DNA of 64,000 nucleotides from DATLGB01 sp964242305 (GCA_964242305.1 CAXTBB010000003.1:124001-188000); one strand, 5' to 3'; numbered from the stretch's first letter, positions 16,604-25,473 are shown. Notes: generated by a model from the sequence alone, not told the origin. A program made the numbers and translations.

Positions 16604-16949
16604 CAGATCTCGCGTGCCAAAGACCACCTCGCACGGTGGTCGCCCTCGGCTCCATGGCCGTGGCGGGGTGTGGAGGCAGCGATCCGTGTCGCTGAGTGGC
16701 GACGAGCCGGCACGCCGAACGCAGGGGGCATCGGCTCGTGGGCGACCGGGTCGCCCTGGTTGGCATGCTGTTCGGCGTGGCGTCTCCAGCGTTTCGAGTG
16801 GCGTTCGCGGTCGGCGCCGAGGGGTTTGGCTGCCCATTCGAAGTCTGGGCGCTGTTCACAAGCGCCCGTGAAGCTCGCCTTCACGCAGACGCTGCCCGCC
16901 GAACCATCGGGGCGCGCACGAAGTCGGACGTGCGGCCGAGGCGCTCGCT
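16604..16949. other. Intergenic stretch, no convincing gene
   Basis: Only short open frames with biased shadow-like composition are seen on either strand. No tRNA, repeat array or strong terminator was noticed. Codon and base use here and up to 18.8 kb is less extreme than in flanking genes. Confidence 0.4.
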
Positions 16950-17372
16950 TCAGGACGAGCTGCGGCGGCGGAGTCGGGTCTCGTGTTCGCGGTCGGCGAC
17001 TTCGGGTCTACGGAACTTCCGGAGGTGCGCATGCTCTTCGTCCATCAAGAAGACGCCGACCACTATCTCGAAGTCTCCCGCGTTGCCTTTACGGGCCAGC
17101 AGTGGGGCGAAGTCATGGCTGTCCATGGAAGCTACGCCGAGTGTCCGCCGGAGCAGCGGCATCTGCGCGCCGGACCCGCCCTGTCTCAGCGGGTGCAACC
17201 AAGGGCACGATAAGTCGCACGCGGACCCGACAGCCAGGGCGTTCGCTGCGAGGCAAGCCAGGCTGGCCAACGCGCAACTGACGAGGACCGCAACGGCGCG
17301 GTGAACGAGCTGCGCTCTCGGATCAGGTTGGGAAGAGTGCTTCTCCTCGTCGCCGATGATCGGGCCGGCCAC
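16950..17372 (-). CDS. Doubtful small membrane protein
   Basis: A 140-codon frame from GTG 17372. It contains one plausible transmembrane helix (AVAVLVSCALASLACLAANA), followed by a cysteine-containing segment and an acidic stretch (IVVGVFLMDEEHAHLRKF). Wobble positions are mostly G or C, as expected for real genes here. However, the opposite strand carries a 76-codon frame at 16983-17213 of comparable quality, and only one can be real. No homologue is recognised and no clear -10 box or ribosome-binding site supports either. Confidence 0.3.
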   Translation of the reverse strand: MAGPIIGDEEKHSSQPDPRAQLVHRAVAVLVSCALASLACLAANALAVGSACDLSCPWLHPLRQGGSGAQMPLLRRTLGVASMDSHDFAPLLARKGNAGDFEIVVGVFLMDEEHAHLRKFRRPEVADREHETRLRRRSSS

Positions 17373-17448
17373 GCTGCCCGCTAGTGACTGATTGAGGCGG
17401 GAGTTCTGATGTTGACGAACGCACGGTGGCGGCTGAGAATGATGCGGG

Positions 17449-18189
17449 ATGCGCGTCGCCCGGGTGTTCTTCTGCGTGCTGGTCGTGCCGTTGGCGAGCG
17501 GTCCCGCTTCAGCGAAGGCCTCCGCCGGCGAGCGGACGTCGGTCGGTGGCGCTTCCATCGTCTGGCCGGCGGCGATCGCGAAGGGGACGGTCGTGCCGGG
17601 TGAGCGCATCACCGTCCGCGTCGCTCGCAATCGTTCCACCCACCGGGCCGTCATCTCGCTCATCCGCACAGACGGATCCGACGGCGTTGTCGCCCGGAGC
17701 AGCCTTCGTCGAGGGAGGTTCACCGCTCGCGTTGCGCGGCGCGCAGGAGCCCGGTATCTGCTTCGGGTTGCCGTTGGCAGCCACCGGGGCGAACACCGTT
17801 TCGAGGTCAAGGCGTCGATGACGTCCTGCCTCGATGCCGGAGGCATGGCGACCGAAGGCGAGACGGCGGGCGAGCTGAGTCTGGGCGCGGCGTCGGGTCG
17901 AGCCGGGGACGCTGTGCCAGCGACGCTGACCAACAGCGGCGAGACGTGCCTGACCTCCGGACTCAAACTTCAGTGGGAGGCGCTGCAGCCGGACGGCTCC
18001 TACGCGCCCGCGACACCGCCCGGGCCGGTCACGCTGGAGGCGTACACGATCCCGCAAGGTGAGACGCGGAACTTCCTCGGCACCGTCTGGAGCAACCTCT
18101 CACCGGGCGTCTATCGCGCTGCACTTCTTGTGAGCATCGGCAAAGGAACGGCCGTCCTGACGTCCGAGCCGTTCAGGGTCGTCGGATAA
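17449..18189 (+). CDS. Secreted protein with beta-sandwich-like domains, unknown function
   Basis: 246 residues. The signal peptide MRVARVFFCVLVVPLASGPASA is followed by two beta-rich halves. The first (residues about 30-120) reads like an Ig-like domain (RITVRVARNRSTHRAVISLI). The second has two cysteines (TSCLDAGG, GETCLTSGLKLQWEAL) and ends with a CARDB/intracellular-inhibitor-like pattern (GVYRAALLVSIGKGTAVLTSEPF). No enzyme motif is present, so a surface or binding role is likely. It lies 12 bases before the PASTA protein gene and is probably co-transcribed with it. Confidence 0.65.
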   Translation: MRVARVFFCVLVVPLASGPASAKASAGERTSVGGASIVWPAAIAKGTVVPGERITVRVARNRSTHRAVISLIRTDGSDGVVARSSLRRGRFTARVARRAGARYLLRVAVGSHRGEHRFEVKASMTSCLDAGGMATEGETAGELSLGAASGRAGDAVPATLTNSGETCLTSGLKLQWEALQPDGSYAPATPPGPVTLEAYTIPQGETRNFLGTVWSNLSPGVYRAALLVSIGKGTAVLTSEPFRVVG

Positions 18190-18201
18190 GACACTGACGC
18201 C

Positions 18202-18765
18202 ATGTCCGTCCGGGGGAGTCTTCGTATCGCGGTGTCGGTTGCGCTTCTTGCGGTCGCACCGAGCGCCTTCGCGCTGCCGTCACGAACCGTTCCCGACACG
18301 CGCAACAAGACCGTGGCGGCCGCGTACGAGCAGTTGCGTGCCGCGGGGTTCCGCGTCTCGATTCCCGGTGGCTTCGGGATCGAGACCGAGTCGTCGTGCG
18401 CACGCGTCGCGGCGACCTCTCCACAACGCGGAGTGCGCGCTCCGAAGGGATCGACGGTCCGCCTTCGCAGATTGCTCGGATGCCCGCTCGGGAGTGTCGC
18501 CGATCCGATCGGCCCAGAACCGCAAGTGGTGGTGCCGCAGACGGTTGGCTTGTCGCCGGTACGGGCCGTGAAGAAGATCAACGCCGCAGGGCTGTTCTAC
18601 CGCGTGACGTTCGGCCCGCTGAAGGCGGCCCGGCGACCGAGACTCAACGCCAACTACGTCGTCGTCAAACAAAGCCCCGACGCCGGCACGGCCTGGCAGC
18701 CGTTCCTCGAGACCGACTACGCGCTCACGCTGACTCCGATCGTGCTCACGGCGACCCAGCGCTGA
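18202..18765 (+). CDS. Secreted PASTA-domain protein
   Basis: 187 residues with a signal peptide (RIAVSVALLAVAPSAFA) and two PASTA-like repeats. The first is VPDTRNKTVAAAYEQLRAAG and the second VPQTVGLSPVRAVKKINAAG, each followed by a short strand and a Pro-containing turn. PASTA domains bind peptidoglycan stem peptides or act as spacers in Ser/Thr kinases and PBPs; here they are free-standing and secreted. A wall-binding role is inferred. Base composition is slightly less GC-biased than the surrounding operons. Confidence 0.75.
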   Translation: MSVRGSLRIAVSVALLAVAPSAFALPSRTVPDTRNKTVAAAYEQLRAAGFRVSIPGGFGIETESSCARVAATSPQRGVRAPKGSTVRLRRLLGCPLGSVADPIGPEPQVVVPQTVGLSPVRAVKKINAAGLFYRVTFGPLKAARRPRLNANYVVVKQSPDAGTAWQPFLETDYALTLTPIVLTATQR

Positions 18766-18775
18766 CCGCGTCCGA

Positions 18776-19516
18776 TCAGACCGCGGGGAGGTCCGACGCT
18801 GTGGCGGGGGCGGTGACGCCGGCGGGGAGGCGGCCCTCGGCGGCGAGCTTGCGCAGGTGGGCGTGCATGGTCAGGATCGCGGCGGGGCGCAGCGGCGCCG
18901 GCGCGTCCGACCAGGCCGCGTCGATCAGCGCGTCGTCGCCGCGCAGGCCGTCCTCCAGAGCCGCGAGCAGGCGGCGCTCGCGGTCCAGGCGGTGGGAGAG
19001 GTACTCGTCGAGCTTGGCGTCGGGATCGAGGATCGGCGGCCCGTGGCCGGGGCCGATCAGCCGCAGGCCCCGGGAGCGCAGCGTGCGCAGCCCGTCGAGG
19101 TAGGCGGCCATGTCGCCGGCCACGAACACGCTGCCGGCGCCGAGCACGACGTCCCCCGCGCAGCAGACGTCGTTCCAGAGGAAGACGACGTGGTCGTCGG
19201 CGTGGCCGGGGATCGGCAGCACCTCCAGAACGCCAGGGTCCCCCAGTGCGACGCCGAGCCGCGAAGCCAGCGCGGAAGCACCCTCGGAATGGTCGCTATG
19301 CGAGTGCGTGAGGACGACGCCGCCGGCGCCGCCGCGCTCCTCCGCCACCGCGGCCACCGCGTCGAGGTGATCGGCCTGCAGCGGCCCGGGGTCCACGACC
19401 CAGCACGGGTCGCGCCCGAGGACCCAGGTGTTCGTGCCGTCCAGGCTCAGCAGCGACGCGTTGTCCGCGCGCACGCGGACGACGTCGAACGAGTCCAGGC
19501 GCTCAACGAGCGGCAA
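18776..19516 (-). CDS. MBL-fold metallo-hydrolase
   Basis: 246 residues. The zinc motif LTHSHSDHSEG (HxHxDH) is followed by PIPGHADDHV, CCAGDVVLG and, near the end, IGPGHGPP, giving the full set of metal ligands of the metallo-beta-lactamase fold. A C-terminal helical region (LRPAAILTMHAHLRKLAAEG) resembles LACTB2/beta-lactamase-like-2 proteins, which are RNA- or thioester-cleaving enzymes. The TTG start at 19516 lies inside the end of the sugar dehydrogenase gene (14-base overlap), suggesting coupling. Confidence 0.85.
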   Translation of the reverse strand: MPLVERLDSFDVVRVRADNASLLSLDGTNTWVLGRDPCWVVDPGPLQADHLDAVAAVAEERGGAGGVVLTHSHSDHSEGASALASRLGVALGDPGVLEVLPIPGHADDHVVFLWNDVCCAGDVVLGAGSVFVAGDMAAYLDGLRTLRSRGLRLIGPGHGPPILDPDAKLDEYLSHRLDRERRLLAALEDGLRGDDALIDAAWSDAPAPLRPAAILTMHAHLRKLAAEGRLPAGVTAPATASDLPAV

Positions 19517-20684
19517 GGCGGTACACCGGTCCGTTGTTCGACACGACGTACACCCGCCCGCGCGCGTCCTCGCCGAAGGACGACAGGCCCCCCACCTTCA
19601 GGCCGGTGTTGCGGATGCTGGTCACCTTGGGGAGCTTGAGCTTGGCCGACAGGATCTCGCCCTTGCAGTAATCGCCGTAGAGGTAGCGGCCGTAGGCGCC
19701 GGGCACCGCGCGGTCGCGGACGACGACGCCGCCCGTGATGGAGCAGTTCCCCGCCGAGTGCCTGGTGACGATCACGGGCCGGACGGCGCCGGGCGCCGAC
19801 TCGTCCGGGTGATAGCGGCTGTAGCCCTCGTACACGCGCCAGCCGAAGTTGCGCCCGCGGGCCTTCCCCTTGTGGGCGAAGTCGATCTCCTCGTACTTGT
19901 CCTGGCCGACGTCGCCGATGGTGAGGTCGTCCGTCTTGCGGTCGAAGGCGAAGCGCCACGGGTTGCGCAAGCCGTAGGCGTAGATCTCACGACGCTCGCC
20001 GGCCCCGCTGAACGGGTTGTCGGCGGGGATCGTGTAGGCCGCGCCGCCACTCGCAGCCGGGTCGATGCGCAGCAGCTTGCCGAGCAGCGACGCCTTGTTC
20101 TGTGCGTTGCCGTGGACGCCGTGGGCGTCGCCGGCGCCGCCGCCGTCCCCCGTGCCGATGTAGAGGTGCCCGTCCGGGCCGAACAGCAGCAGGCCGCCGT
20201 TGTGGTTGGGCTCGGGATCGGCCATGCGCAGCACGAGGCGGGCGGACCCGGGGTCGGCGCGGTCCGGCGACGCGGCGGTGTACTCGACGACGCGCTCCTG
20301 GGCGCCCTTGTCGGTGTAGTAGACGTAGAAGCGCTTGGACGTCGCGTAGTCGGGCGCGAAGGCCATCGACAGCAGGCCCTGCTCACCACCCGACGTGACC
20401 AGGTTGCGGATGTCGAGGAAGGTGCTCGTCCGGCCGCCGCTGCGGACGCGGATGCGGCCGGCCTGCTCGACGACGAAGACGCGCGAGCGGTCACCGGGAG
20501 GGGCGGTCACGTAGACGGGCGCCGCGAAGCTGCCGACCTTGACGAGCTTGAGCCCGTTGCCCTTGCCCTTCGCCGCCGCGGACCCAGGCAGCGGCGTGGC
20601 GTCCGCGCCGGTCAGGCGGTCGCCGCCGCCGCACGCGGCCACGCAGAGTGCGGCGAACAGCAGGACCAATGGGATGCGGCGCAT
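19503..20684 (-). CDS. PQQ-dependent sugar dehydrogenase (glucose/sorbosone type), lipoprotein
   Basis: 393 residues. The signal sequence ends in a lipobox (LFAALCVAAC), so the mature protein is lipid-anchored on the outer face. The six-bladed propeller motifs of soluble aldose dehydrogenases are present: GGEQGLLSMAFAPDY, NHNGGLLLFGPDGHLYIGTG, YGLRNPWRFAFDR, IGDVGQDKYEEID. It would oxidise sugars or aldoses using PQQ. TAGCCT lies exactly 6 bases before the ATG. The MBL hydrolase follows in the same transcription unit. Confidence 0.88.
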   Translation of the reverse strand: MRRIPLVLLFAALCVAACGGGDRLTGADATPLPGSAAAKGKGNGLKLVKVGSFAAPVYVTAPPGDRSRVFVVEQAGRIRVRSGGRTSTFLDIRNLVTSGGEQGLLSMAFAPDYATSKRFYVYYTDKGAQERVVEYTAASPDRADPGSARLVLRMADPEPNHNGGLLLFGPDGHLYIGTGDGGGAGDAHGVHGNAQNKASLLGKLLRIDPAASGGAAYTIPADNPFSGAGERREIYAYGLRNPWRFAFDRKTDDLTIGDVGQDKYEEIDFAHKGKARGRNFGWRVYEGYSRYHPDESAPGAVRPVIVTRHSAGNCSITGGVVVRDRAVPGAYGRYLYGDYCKGEILSAKLKLPKVTSIRNTGLKVGGLSSFGEDARGRVYVVSNNGPVYRLAAR

Positions 20685-20688
20685 GCCT

Positions 20689-22770
20689 TCAGGCTACGGA
20701 GGCGCCCGTGGCGGCTATGCGCCAGGGCCACTCCCCCGCCGCGTCGAGCGCGAGGGTCCACTGCATGGTGAAGGACGTCTCGCTGCTCCGGCTGCCCGAG
20801 ATCAGGGCGACCGTGTCGCGGTCCTCGACGTACCGGCGCCCGCGCACGCGCAGCTCGACGGACAGCGTCGGGGGCGTCGCGGAAGCGTCCAGCGCGGCGA
20901 TGGTGACGCCGTCGACGACGGGGCCGCGCACCACCGTGCGCGTCCGGGACGACGCGTCCCCGAGCAGCTCGCGCACCGCCTCCGGCCGGGCGACGGCCTC
21001 CAGGTCGGTGTCGGCGCCGTCGACGGCCTCCGCCCACGCGCTCACCGCGCGCCGCACGGACGTCTCGATCAGGTCGACGTCGAAGCGCCCGTCGGCGAGC
21101 GCGAGGTCCATCGCCTGCGCCCTGACACCATCCCCACCCACCCCGGCGAAGTCGACGTCGACGAGCTCGGCCGGCGAGACGGTCGCCGGCGCGGCCTCGG
21201 CGGCGGCGCGCTCGGCCACCGCCTCGTCGTGGATGCGTGAGTCCGCCCACGGCGAGGCGACGATCTCCGCGTCGAGGTTGTGCACGCCCTCGGCGTCCTG
21301 CTCGATCGAAAGGAGCGTCCAGCGACCCTCGCGCTTGGTCAGCGTCCAGTACTCGCGGATCGCGGTGGCGGCCGACGACTGGCCGTTGTGCATCATGCGG
21401 CCGCCGTCGCGGGTCTCGACGTAGTCCAGCGTGCTCGCCTCGATGCGCACGACCACGCGGTCATCGGCGTCGTCGGCGCGGTTGACCATGCCGACGTACT
21501 CGACCCGCGGGTGACCGTTGACCTCGACCCGGTTGTGCCAGCCGCGGCGCTGGAAGTCGTCCAGCCGCCGGTTCCACTCGACCATCAGGTCGGCGCCGAC
21601 GAGCCGCCCCAGCTCGGCGCGGTCGCGCTGGTCCCAGGCGTGCTGAATGGCCACGAACAGGTCCGCCGCCTGCTGGTTGACCGCGTCGGATGCGAACGCC
21701 TCGTCGTCGGCGGCCGCCTCGGCGGCCGCGAGCTCGACCGTGCGCACCCGCTTGCGGCGCTTGCGGCGCAGCTTGGCCGTGCTGATGGCGCCGGCGATCA
21801 TCACCACCGCCACGATCATGAGGATGACCAGGATGATCCCGAAGCCGCCCGCGGCCGACCCGCCGCCGCCGTAGCTTCCGCCCCCGCCGCCGCTGAAGCC
21901 GCCACCGCCGCCGGAGAACCCACCGCCGCCACCACCGAAGCTCGAGCTGCCGCCGCCCGCGCCGGCGAAGGCGGTCGACGCGGCGACGAGGAACGTCAGC
22001 AGCACGGCGAGCGGCGGGACGGCACGGCGGAGCATGGGACGATTCTTCCCCTCGCGAGCGATCAGGACAAGGGCGACGGGGACGGTGGCGGGTAGGAGGT
22101 CGGTCACGAGGAAGAGCTGGTCCCAGGCCAGGCTGGCGGCCAGGACGGCGAGCGCCAGCAGCGGTTGCCGCGCGCGCTCGATGGCCAGGACGCCGCCGAG
22201 GACGGCAGCGGACAGGAAGTCACCGTACCCCAGCGCGGAGCCGCTGAAGGTCCCGGTCTGCAACTGCGGGAGGCCGGCGGCCGGGACGGCGGCGTTGAGG
22301 GTCGCGTTGGGCTCGGTCAGCGACCCCGAGAAGACCAGGGCGGCGTCGACGATCGCCATCGCCACGAGCCCCGCCTTGACCAGCGGCAGCGGCGCCGAGG
22401 CGGCGATCAGTCGACCGAGGGTGACCGTCGAGCCGAGGATCAGGAGGTCGCGCGCGAGCTCCGAGCTGAACGCGAGCGCGAACAGCGGGACGGCCAGCAG
22501 CGCCAGCCACGGTCGCGCGCCGTGCGCCGCCCAGCCGAGCGCGAGCGCCGCCCCGACAGGGACGAGCAGGAAGGCCATCCACGTGTAGACGTCGGCGCTG
22601 GCCGGCGTGACGGAGATCGCGACGATGCAGACCACGATCGAGAGCGGCAGCACCAGCGCCCAGGCGCCGCGGCGGTAGCGCTCGAGCCACGCCGGCAGCC
22701 CGGCCGCCGGCAGCGCGACGGCGAGCGCCTGCAGCGCGGTGAGGACGACGTTGTCGAGGTGGAACCACAT
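20689..22770 (-). CDS. GxGD-protease-like membrane domain joined to a Tim44-like secreted/membrane domain
   Basis: 693 residues in one open frame. Residues 1-245 form about eight or nine helices with Asp142 in VDAALVF, Gly181-Tyr-Gly-Asp184 (GYGDF) and a PATVPVAL stretch near residue 230. This pattern resembles presenilin/signal-peptide-peptidase aspartyl proteases. At Met246 (22035) a second signal-like helix begins (LAVLLTFLVAASTAFAG), followed by a glycine-rich FGGGGG/FSGGGGG repeat, another helix, a basic RRKRRKR stop and two Tim44/SnoaL-like domains. Residue 246 could be the start of a separate protein, since GAGGGGAAG lies before it. The ATG overlaps the GNAT stop (TGATG). Confidence 0.65.
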   Translation of the reverse strand: MWFHLDNVVLTALQALAVALPAAGLPAWLERYRRGAWALVLPLSIVVCIVAISVTPASADVYTWMAFLLVPVGAALALGWAAHGARPWLALLAVPLFALAFSSELARDLLILGSTVTLGRLIAASAPLPLVKAGLVAMAIVDAALVFSGSLTEPNATLNAAVPAAGLPQLQTGTFSGSALGYGDFLSAAVLGGVLAIERARQPLLALAVLAASLAWDQLFLVTDLLPATVPVALVLIAREGKNRPMLRRAVPPLAVLLTFLVAASTAFAGAGGGSSSFGGGGGGFSGGGGGFSGGGGGSYGGGGSAAGGFGIILVILMIVAVVMIAGAISTAKLRRKRRKRVRTVELAAAEAAADDEAFASDAVNQQAADLFVAIQHAWDQRDRAELGRLVGADLMVEWNRRLDDFQRRGWHNRVEVNGHPRVEYVGMVNRADDADDRVVVRIEASTLDYVETRDGGRMMHNGQSSAATAIREYWTLTKREGRWTLLSIEQDAEGVHNLDAEIVASPWADSRIHDEAVAERAAAEAAPATVSPAELVDVDFAGVGGDGVRAQAMDLALADGRFDVDLIETSVRRAVSAWAEAVDGADTDLEAVARPEAVRELLGDASSRTRTVVRGPVVDGVTIAALDASATPPTLSVELRVRGRRYVEDRDTVALISGSRSSETSFTMQWTLALDAAGEWPWRIAATGASVA
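20691..20696 (-). promoter_or_regulatory. -10 box (TAGCCT) of the sugar dehydrogenase gene
   Basis: Read on the minus strand, TAGCCT lies 6 bases before the ATG at 20684. Confidence 0.5.
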
Positions 22771-23279
22771 CAGCCCGGCTCGCGCGGCGGGTCCCCGCGC
22801 GGAGCGAGCGGACGCTGGAGCCAGACCACGTCGTGCCAGGCGCCGTCCTTGTAGCCGATGTCCGCGTAGGTGGCCACTCGCTCGAATCCGAACGCCTCGT
22901 GCAGGCCGATGCTGCCGGCGTTGGGCAAGGCGACGCCCGCCATCGCCCACGTGAAGCCGCGCGTCTCGAGCTCGGGCAGCAGCGCGGCGTACAGCGCCCG
23001 GCCGACCCCCTGTCCCTGGCAGGCGGGATCGACGTAGACGGCGACGCTGACCGCCCAGCGGTAGGCGCTGCGCTCGTGGAACCCGCCGGCCGACGCGTAG
23101 CCGACCACCCGCTCGTCGCGCTCCTCCACCAGCCACAGGTGCGCGGCGGCGATCCGGATCGCCATCTCCGCGGGGGACGGCGCCTCCTCCTCGAAGGACG
23201 CGTGGCTGCCGACCACGGCCGGGGCGTAGATGGCCGCACAGACGTCCGCATCACGCGCAGGATCAGCAATCCGGATCAT
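22770..23279 (-). CDS. GNAT N-acetyltransferase, phosphinothricin-acetyltransferase-like
   Basis: 169 residues. The opening MIRIADPARDADVCAAIYAP and the acetyl-CoA-binding motif VDPACQGQGVGRALYAALLP belong to the PAT/Bar branch of GNAT acetyltransferases. The conserved GVALPNAGSIGLHEAFGFE and WHDVVWLQRPL complete the family pattern. It acetylates the amino group of a small molecule, for instance phosphinothricin or methionine sulfoximine. It is the first gene of a minus-strand unit, with the next gene overlapping by one base. Confidence 0.88.
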   Translation of the reverse strand: MIRIADPARDADVCAAIYAPAVVGSHASFEEEAPSPAEMAIRIAAAHLWLVEERDERVVGYASAGGFHERSAYRWAVSVAVYVDPACQGQGVGRALYAALLPELETRGFTWAMAGVALPNAGSIGLHEAFGFERVATYADIGYKDGAWHDVVWLQRPLAPRGDPPREPG

Positions 23280-23297
23280 CGGTTGCCTACTTGCCTA

Positions 23298-23303
23298 TAT
23301 AGT
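23298..23303 (+). promoter_or_regulatory. -10 box (TATAGT) upstream of the SBP56-like gene
   Basis: TATAGT lies 49 bases before ATG 23353. Unlike most genes here this one has a leader with a good ribosome-binding site, GGAGG at 23341-23345, 7 bases before the start. Confidence 0.45.
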
Positions 23304-23352
23304 TGATGGGGAAGGGCGGGTTCCACCGCAGCATTCAATCGGAGGCAGGTAA

Positions 23353-25473
23353 ATGAAGGCTCAGAACATACGGCGGCGCCGGGCGTTGGCCTGCGCGGCG
23401 ATCGGTGCTGCGCTGCTGGCGCCGGGGGTGGCTTCAGCGCAGGATCCGGGAGGCGACCTCCCCATCAGCTCGCAGTGGCTCTCGAACACGCTGCAGCGGG
23501 CGTCGACGACCACCTCGGTCAAGAACAACGTCACCGAGGGCGCGATCGCGCGCCGCGACGCGGCGGTGGCGGCCTACAAGGCGGCCAAGAACCCGAACCC
23601 GCTCTCGCGGCCGGAGTACGGCGTGGTGTGGTCGGCCAAGCAGAACGGCGCCGACGTCAACGCGTCGGTGATCAGCAAGCTGGTCCAGAACGCGACGGTC
23701 AACCCGCAGGGCCTGTCGGACTTGCTCAACCCGCAGTTCCTCCCCGGCCTGGACGGCTTCCAGGTCATCGACCAGCGCAAGCTCAACGTCGACGGGTCCG
23801 AGAACCCCGACTACGGCAAGGTGGTCAACTTCGTCCAGCTGCCGCTGCCGTGGGGCGTCGAGACGGAGGCCCACCACATGCAGTACCAGTGGGAGGACGG
23901 CGAGCCGATCATCGCCGGTGGCCTGTTCAACGACTCGACGTTCATCCTCGACCCGGCGGACATCCCGAACCTCACGCTCAAGAACATCATCCCGCCCCAG
24001 GACACGCTGGGCGGCTCGATCCCGGACGCGTACGACGCGGTCGGCGACGGTCGCTTCATCGGCACCTACATGGGCGGCCCGGAGGAGAACTTCGGCGGCT
24101 CGCCCGGCGAGGTCGTGACCTTCAAGCCCGACGCCGAGAAGGGCCTCGTGCTGGAGTCCGAGACGCCGGCCGGCAACGTCGGCGGTGCGGCGGGCGCGGG
24201 GAACGCCGGCGGCGTGCCCGAGCCGTGCTCGCTGCGCGAGGCGCGGCCGCTCGAGACGTGCGCGAACCCGCACGGCATCGAGATCCGCCAGGACATCAAG
24301 ACGATGATCACGGCCGACTACGCCGAGCCGCGCGAGATCGTGCTCGACCCCGTCAAGACGGTCGACAAGTACGCGTTCCGCCCGACGATCCGCAGCTGGG
24401 ACACGTCCAACCCGGGCAAGCCGGTGCTGAAGTCCGTCGCCCACGTCCCCAATGGCCCGCTCGAGCCCGCCCAGCGCGCTCATGAGCAGTACGGGATCAT
24501 GGAGGACGCCAAGACCTGGCCGGACGCCAAGCGCTACAAGGGCGGCCTCGAGTCCAAGGGCTTCTTCGCCGGGTCCATGTGCGGCGGCGGCGTGTTCTTC
24601 ACGCCTGACGGCTCCAAGCTCAAGGGCGACGCCTCCAAGGACTGGGTGCAGGTCTGGAACGACGGCCTGTCCCAGATCAAGGCCTCGGGCGCCACGGTGA
24701 GTGAGTTCGAGGACGAGCCGGGCGGGTGCGCCGGCGGCGCCTGGCATCAGGTCAACCCGTCCAACACGCTGCTGTTCCGGTCCATCCAGGGCCGCAACCC
24801 GGGGTCGGACAACTACTTCGACTCCGGCCAGGCGAAGCTCGTCTACGACCTGGACATCCGGCCGCTGATCAAGTCGGCGCAGGACGGCCACGTGGCCTGC
24901 GACCTGTCGCGGGGCATCCACGAGGGTGGCCTGGACCTGACCGGCATCCAGGTGTTCCAGAAGCTGGCGCAGGGAGAGACGGTGGCGGACTGCCCGAAGC
25001 TCAACGACACGCTGGTCGTGCACGACCCGACGACCGGTGGCCCGCACTGGGCCGCGCTGGACAACCACTCGCTGGACCAGCGGGGCGTGCCGTACCGGCT
25101 GACGTTCTCGGACTACTTCGTCGCCCGCTCGGGCGTCGACGGTGACCACCGCTACTACACGGTGAACATCTCGCCGCGAGGCAAGCTGTCCTACGACACG
25201 TCCTTCCGGGACGAGAAGACGGGTGCCCTGGGCATCGGCTTCAACCGCCGCAACTGGCCGGGGTCGCCCGACGCCGGCTTCTACAAGCCGCATTCGATGC
25301 TGTGGGTGTGCCCGCCCGGCGTGTGCCCGAAGGAGCCGGCGATCACCAACCGCAAGCTCCCGAAGTCCAAGGCCGCCAAGAGGAAGGCGGCGGCGAGGAA
25401 GAAGGCGGCGGCCAAGCGCAAGGCGGCGGCCAAGAAGAAGAAGGCCAAGGCCAGGGCGCGCACGCGGCGGTAG
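23353..25473 (+). CDS. Secreted SBP56/methanethiol-oxidase-like protein with a polycationic tail
   Basis: 706 residues. A signal peptide (ALACAAIGAALLAPGVASAQ) precedes a large domain with paired histidines (ETEAHHMQYQWEDGE), IIAGGLFNDSTFILD, CANPHGIEIRQDIKTMITAD and PYRLTFSDYFVARSG. Their order resembles selenium-binding protein 56/methanethiol oxidase beta-propellers, though similarity is distant. The last 40 residues are almost only Lys, Ala and Arg (KRKAAARKKAAAKRKAAAKK), possibly binding wall polymers. Known methanethiol oxidases need copper, and the next gene encodes CopC/CopD domains, which supports the assignment. Start set by GGAGG 7 bases upstream. Confidence 0.5.
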   Translation: MKAQNIRRRRALACAAIGAALLAPGVASAQDPGGDLPISSQWLSNTLQRASTTTSVKNNVTEGAIARRDAAVAAYKAAKNPNPLSRPEYGVVWSAKQNGADVNASVISKLVQNATVNPQGLSDLLNPQFLPGLDGFQVIDQRKLNVDGSENPDYGKVVNFVQLPLPWGVETEAHHMQYQWEDGEPIIAGGLFNDSTFILDPADIPNLTLKNIIPPQDTLGGSIPDAYDAVGDGRFIGTYMGGPEENFGGSPGEVVTFKPDAEKGLVLESETPAGNVGGAAGAGNAGGVPEPCSLREARPLETCANPHGIEIRQDIKTMITADYAEPREIVLDPVKTVDKYAFRPTIRSWDTSNPGKPVLKSVAHVPNGPLEPAQRAHEQYGIMEDAKTWPDAKRYKGGLESKGFFAGSMCGGGVFFTPDGSKLKGDASKDWVQVWNDGLSQIKASGATVSEFEDEPGGCAGGAWHQVNPSNTLLFRSIQGRNPGSDNYFDSGQAKLVYDLDIRPLIKSAQDGHVACDLSRGIHEGGLDLTGIQVFQKLAQGETVADCPKLNDTLVVHDPTTGGPHWAALDNHSLDQRGVPYRLTFSDYFVARSGVDGDHRYYTVNISPRGKLSYDTSFRDEKTGALGIGFNRRNWPGSPDAGFYKPHSMLWVCPPGVCPKEPAITNRKLPKSKAAKRKAAARKKAAAKRKAAAKKKKAKARARTRR

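Noticed and set aside
16983..17213. Plus-strand 76-codon ORF with natural-looking composition
   Set aside because: It conflicts with a minus-strand ORF of similar quality that has a transmembrane helix. Neither has a clear promoter, so only the minus frame was listed, at low confidence.
21860..21960. Short tandem repeats encoding FGGGGG/FSGGGGG units
   Set aside because: They are explained as a glycine-rich low-complexity linker of the Tim44-like protein, not as a separate repeat element or CRISPR.
25370..25470. AAG/GCG-rich repeat resembling a microsatellite
   Set aside because: It stays in frame and encodes the basic Lys/Ala tail of the secreted protein, similar to other basic tails here.
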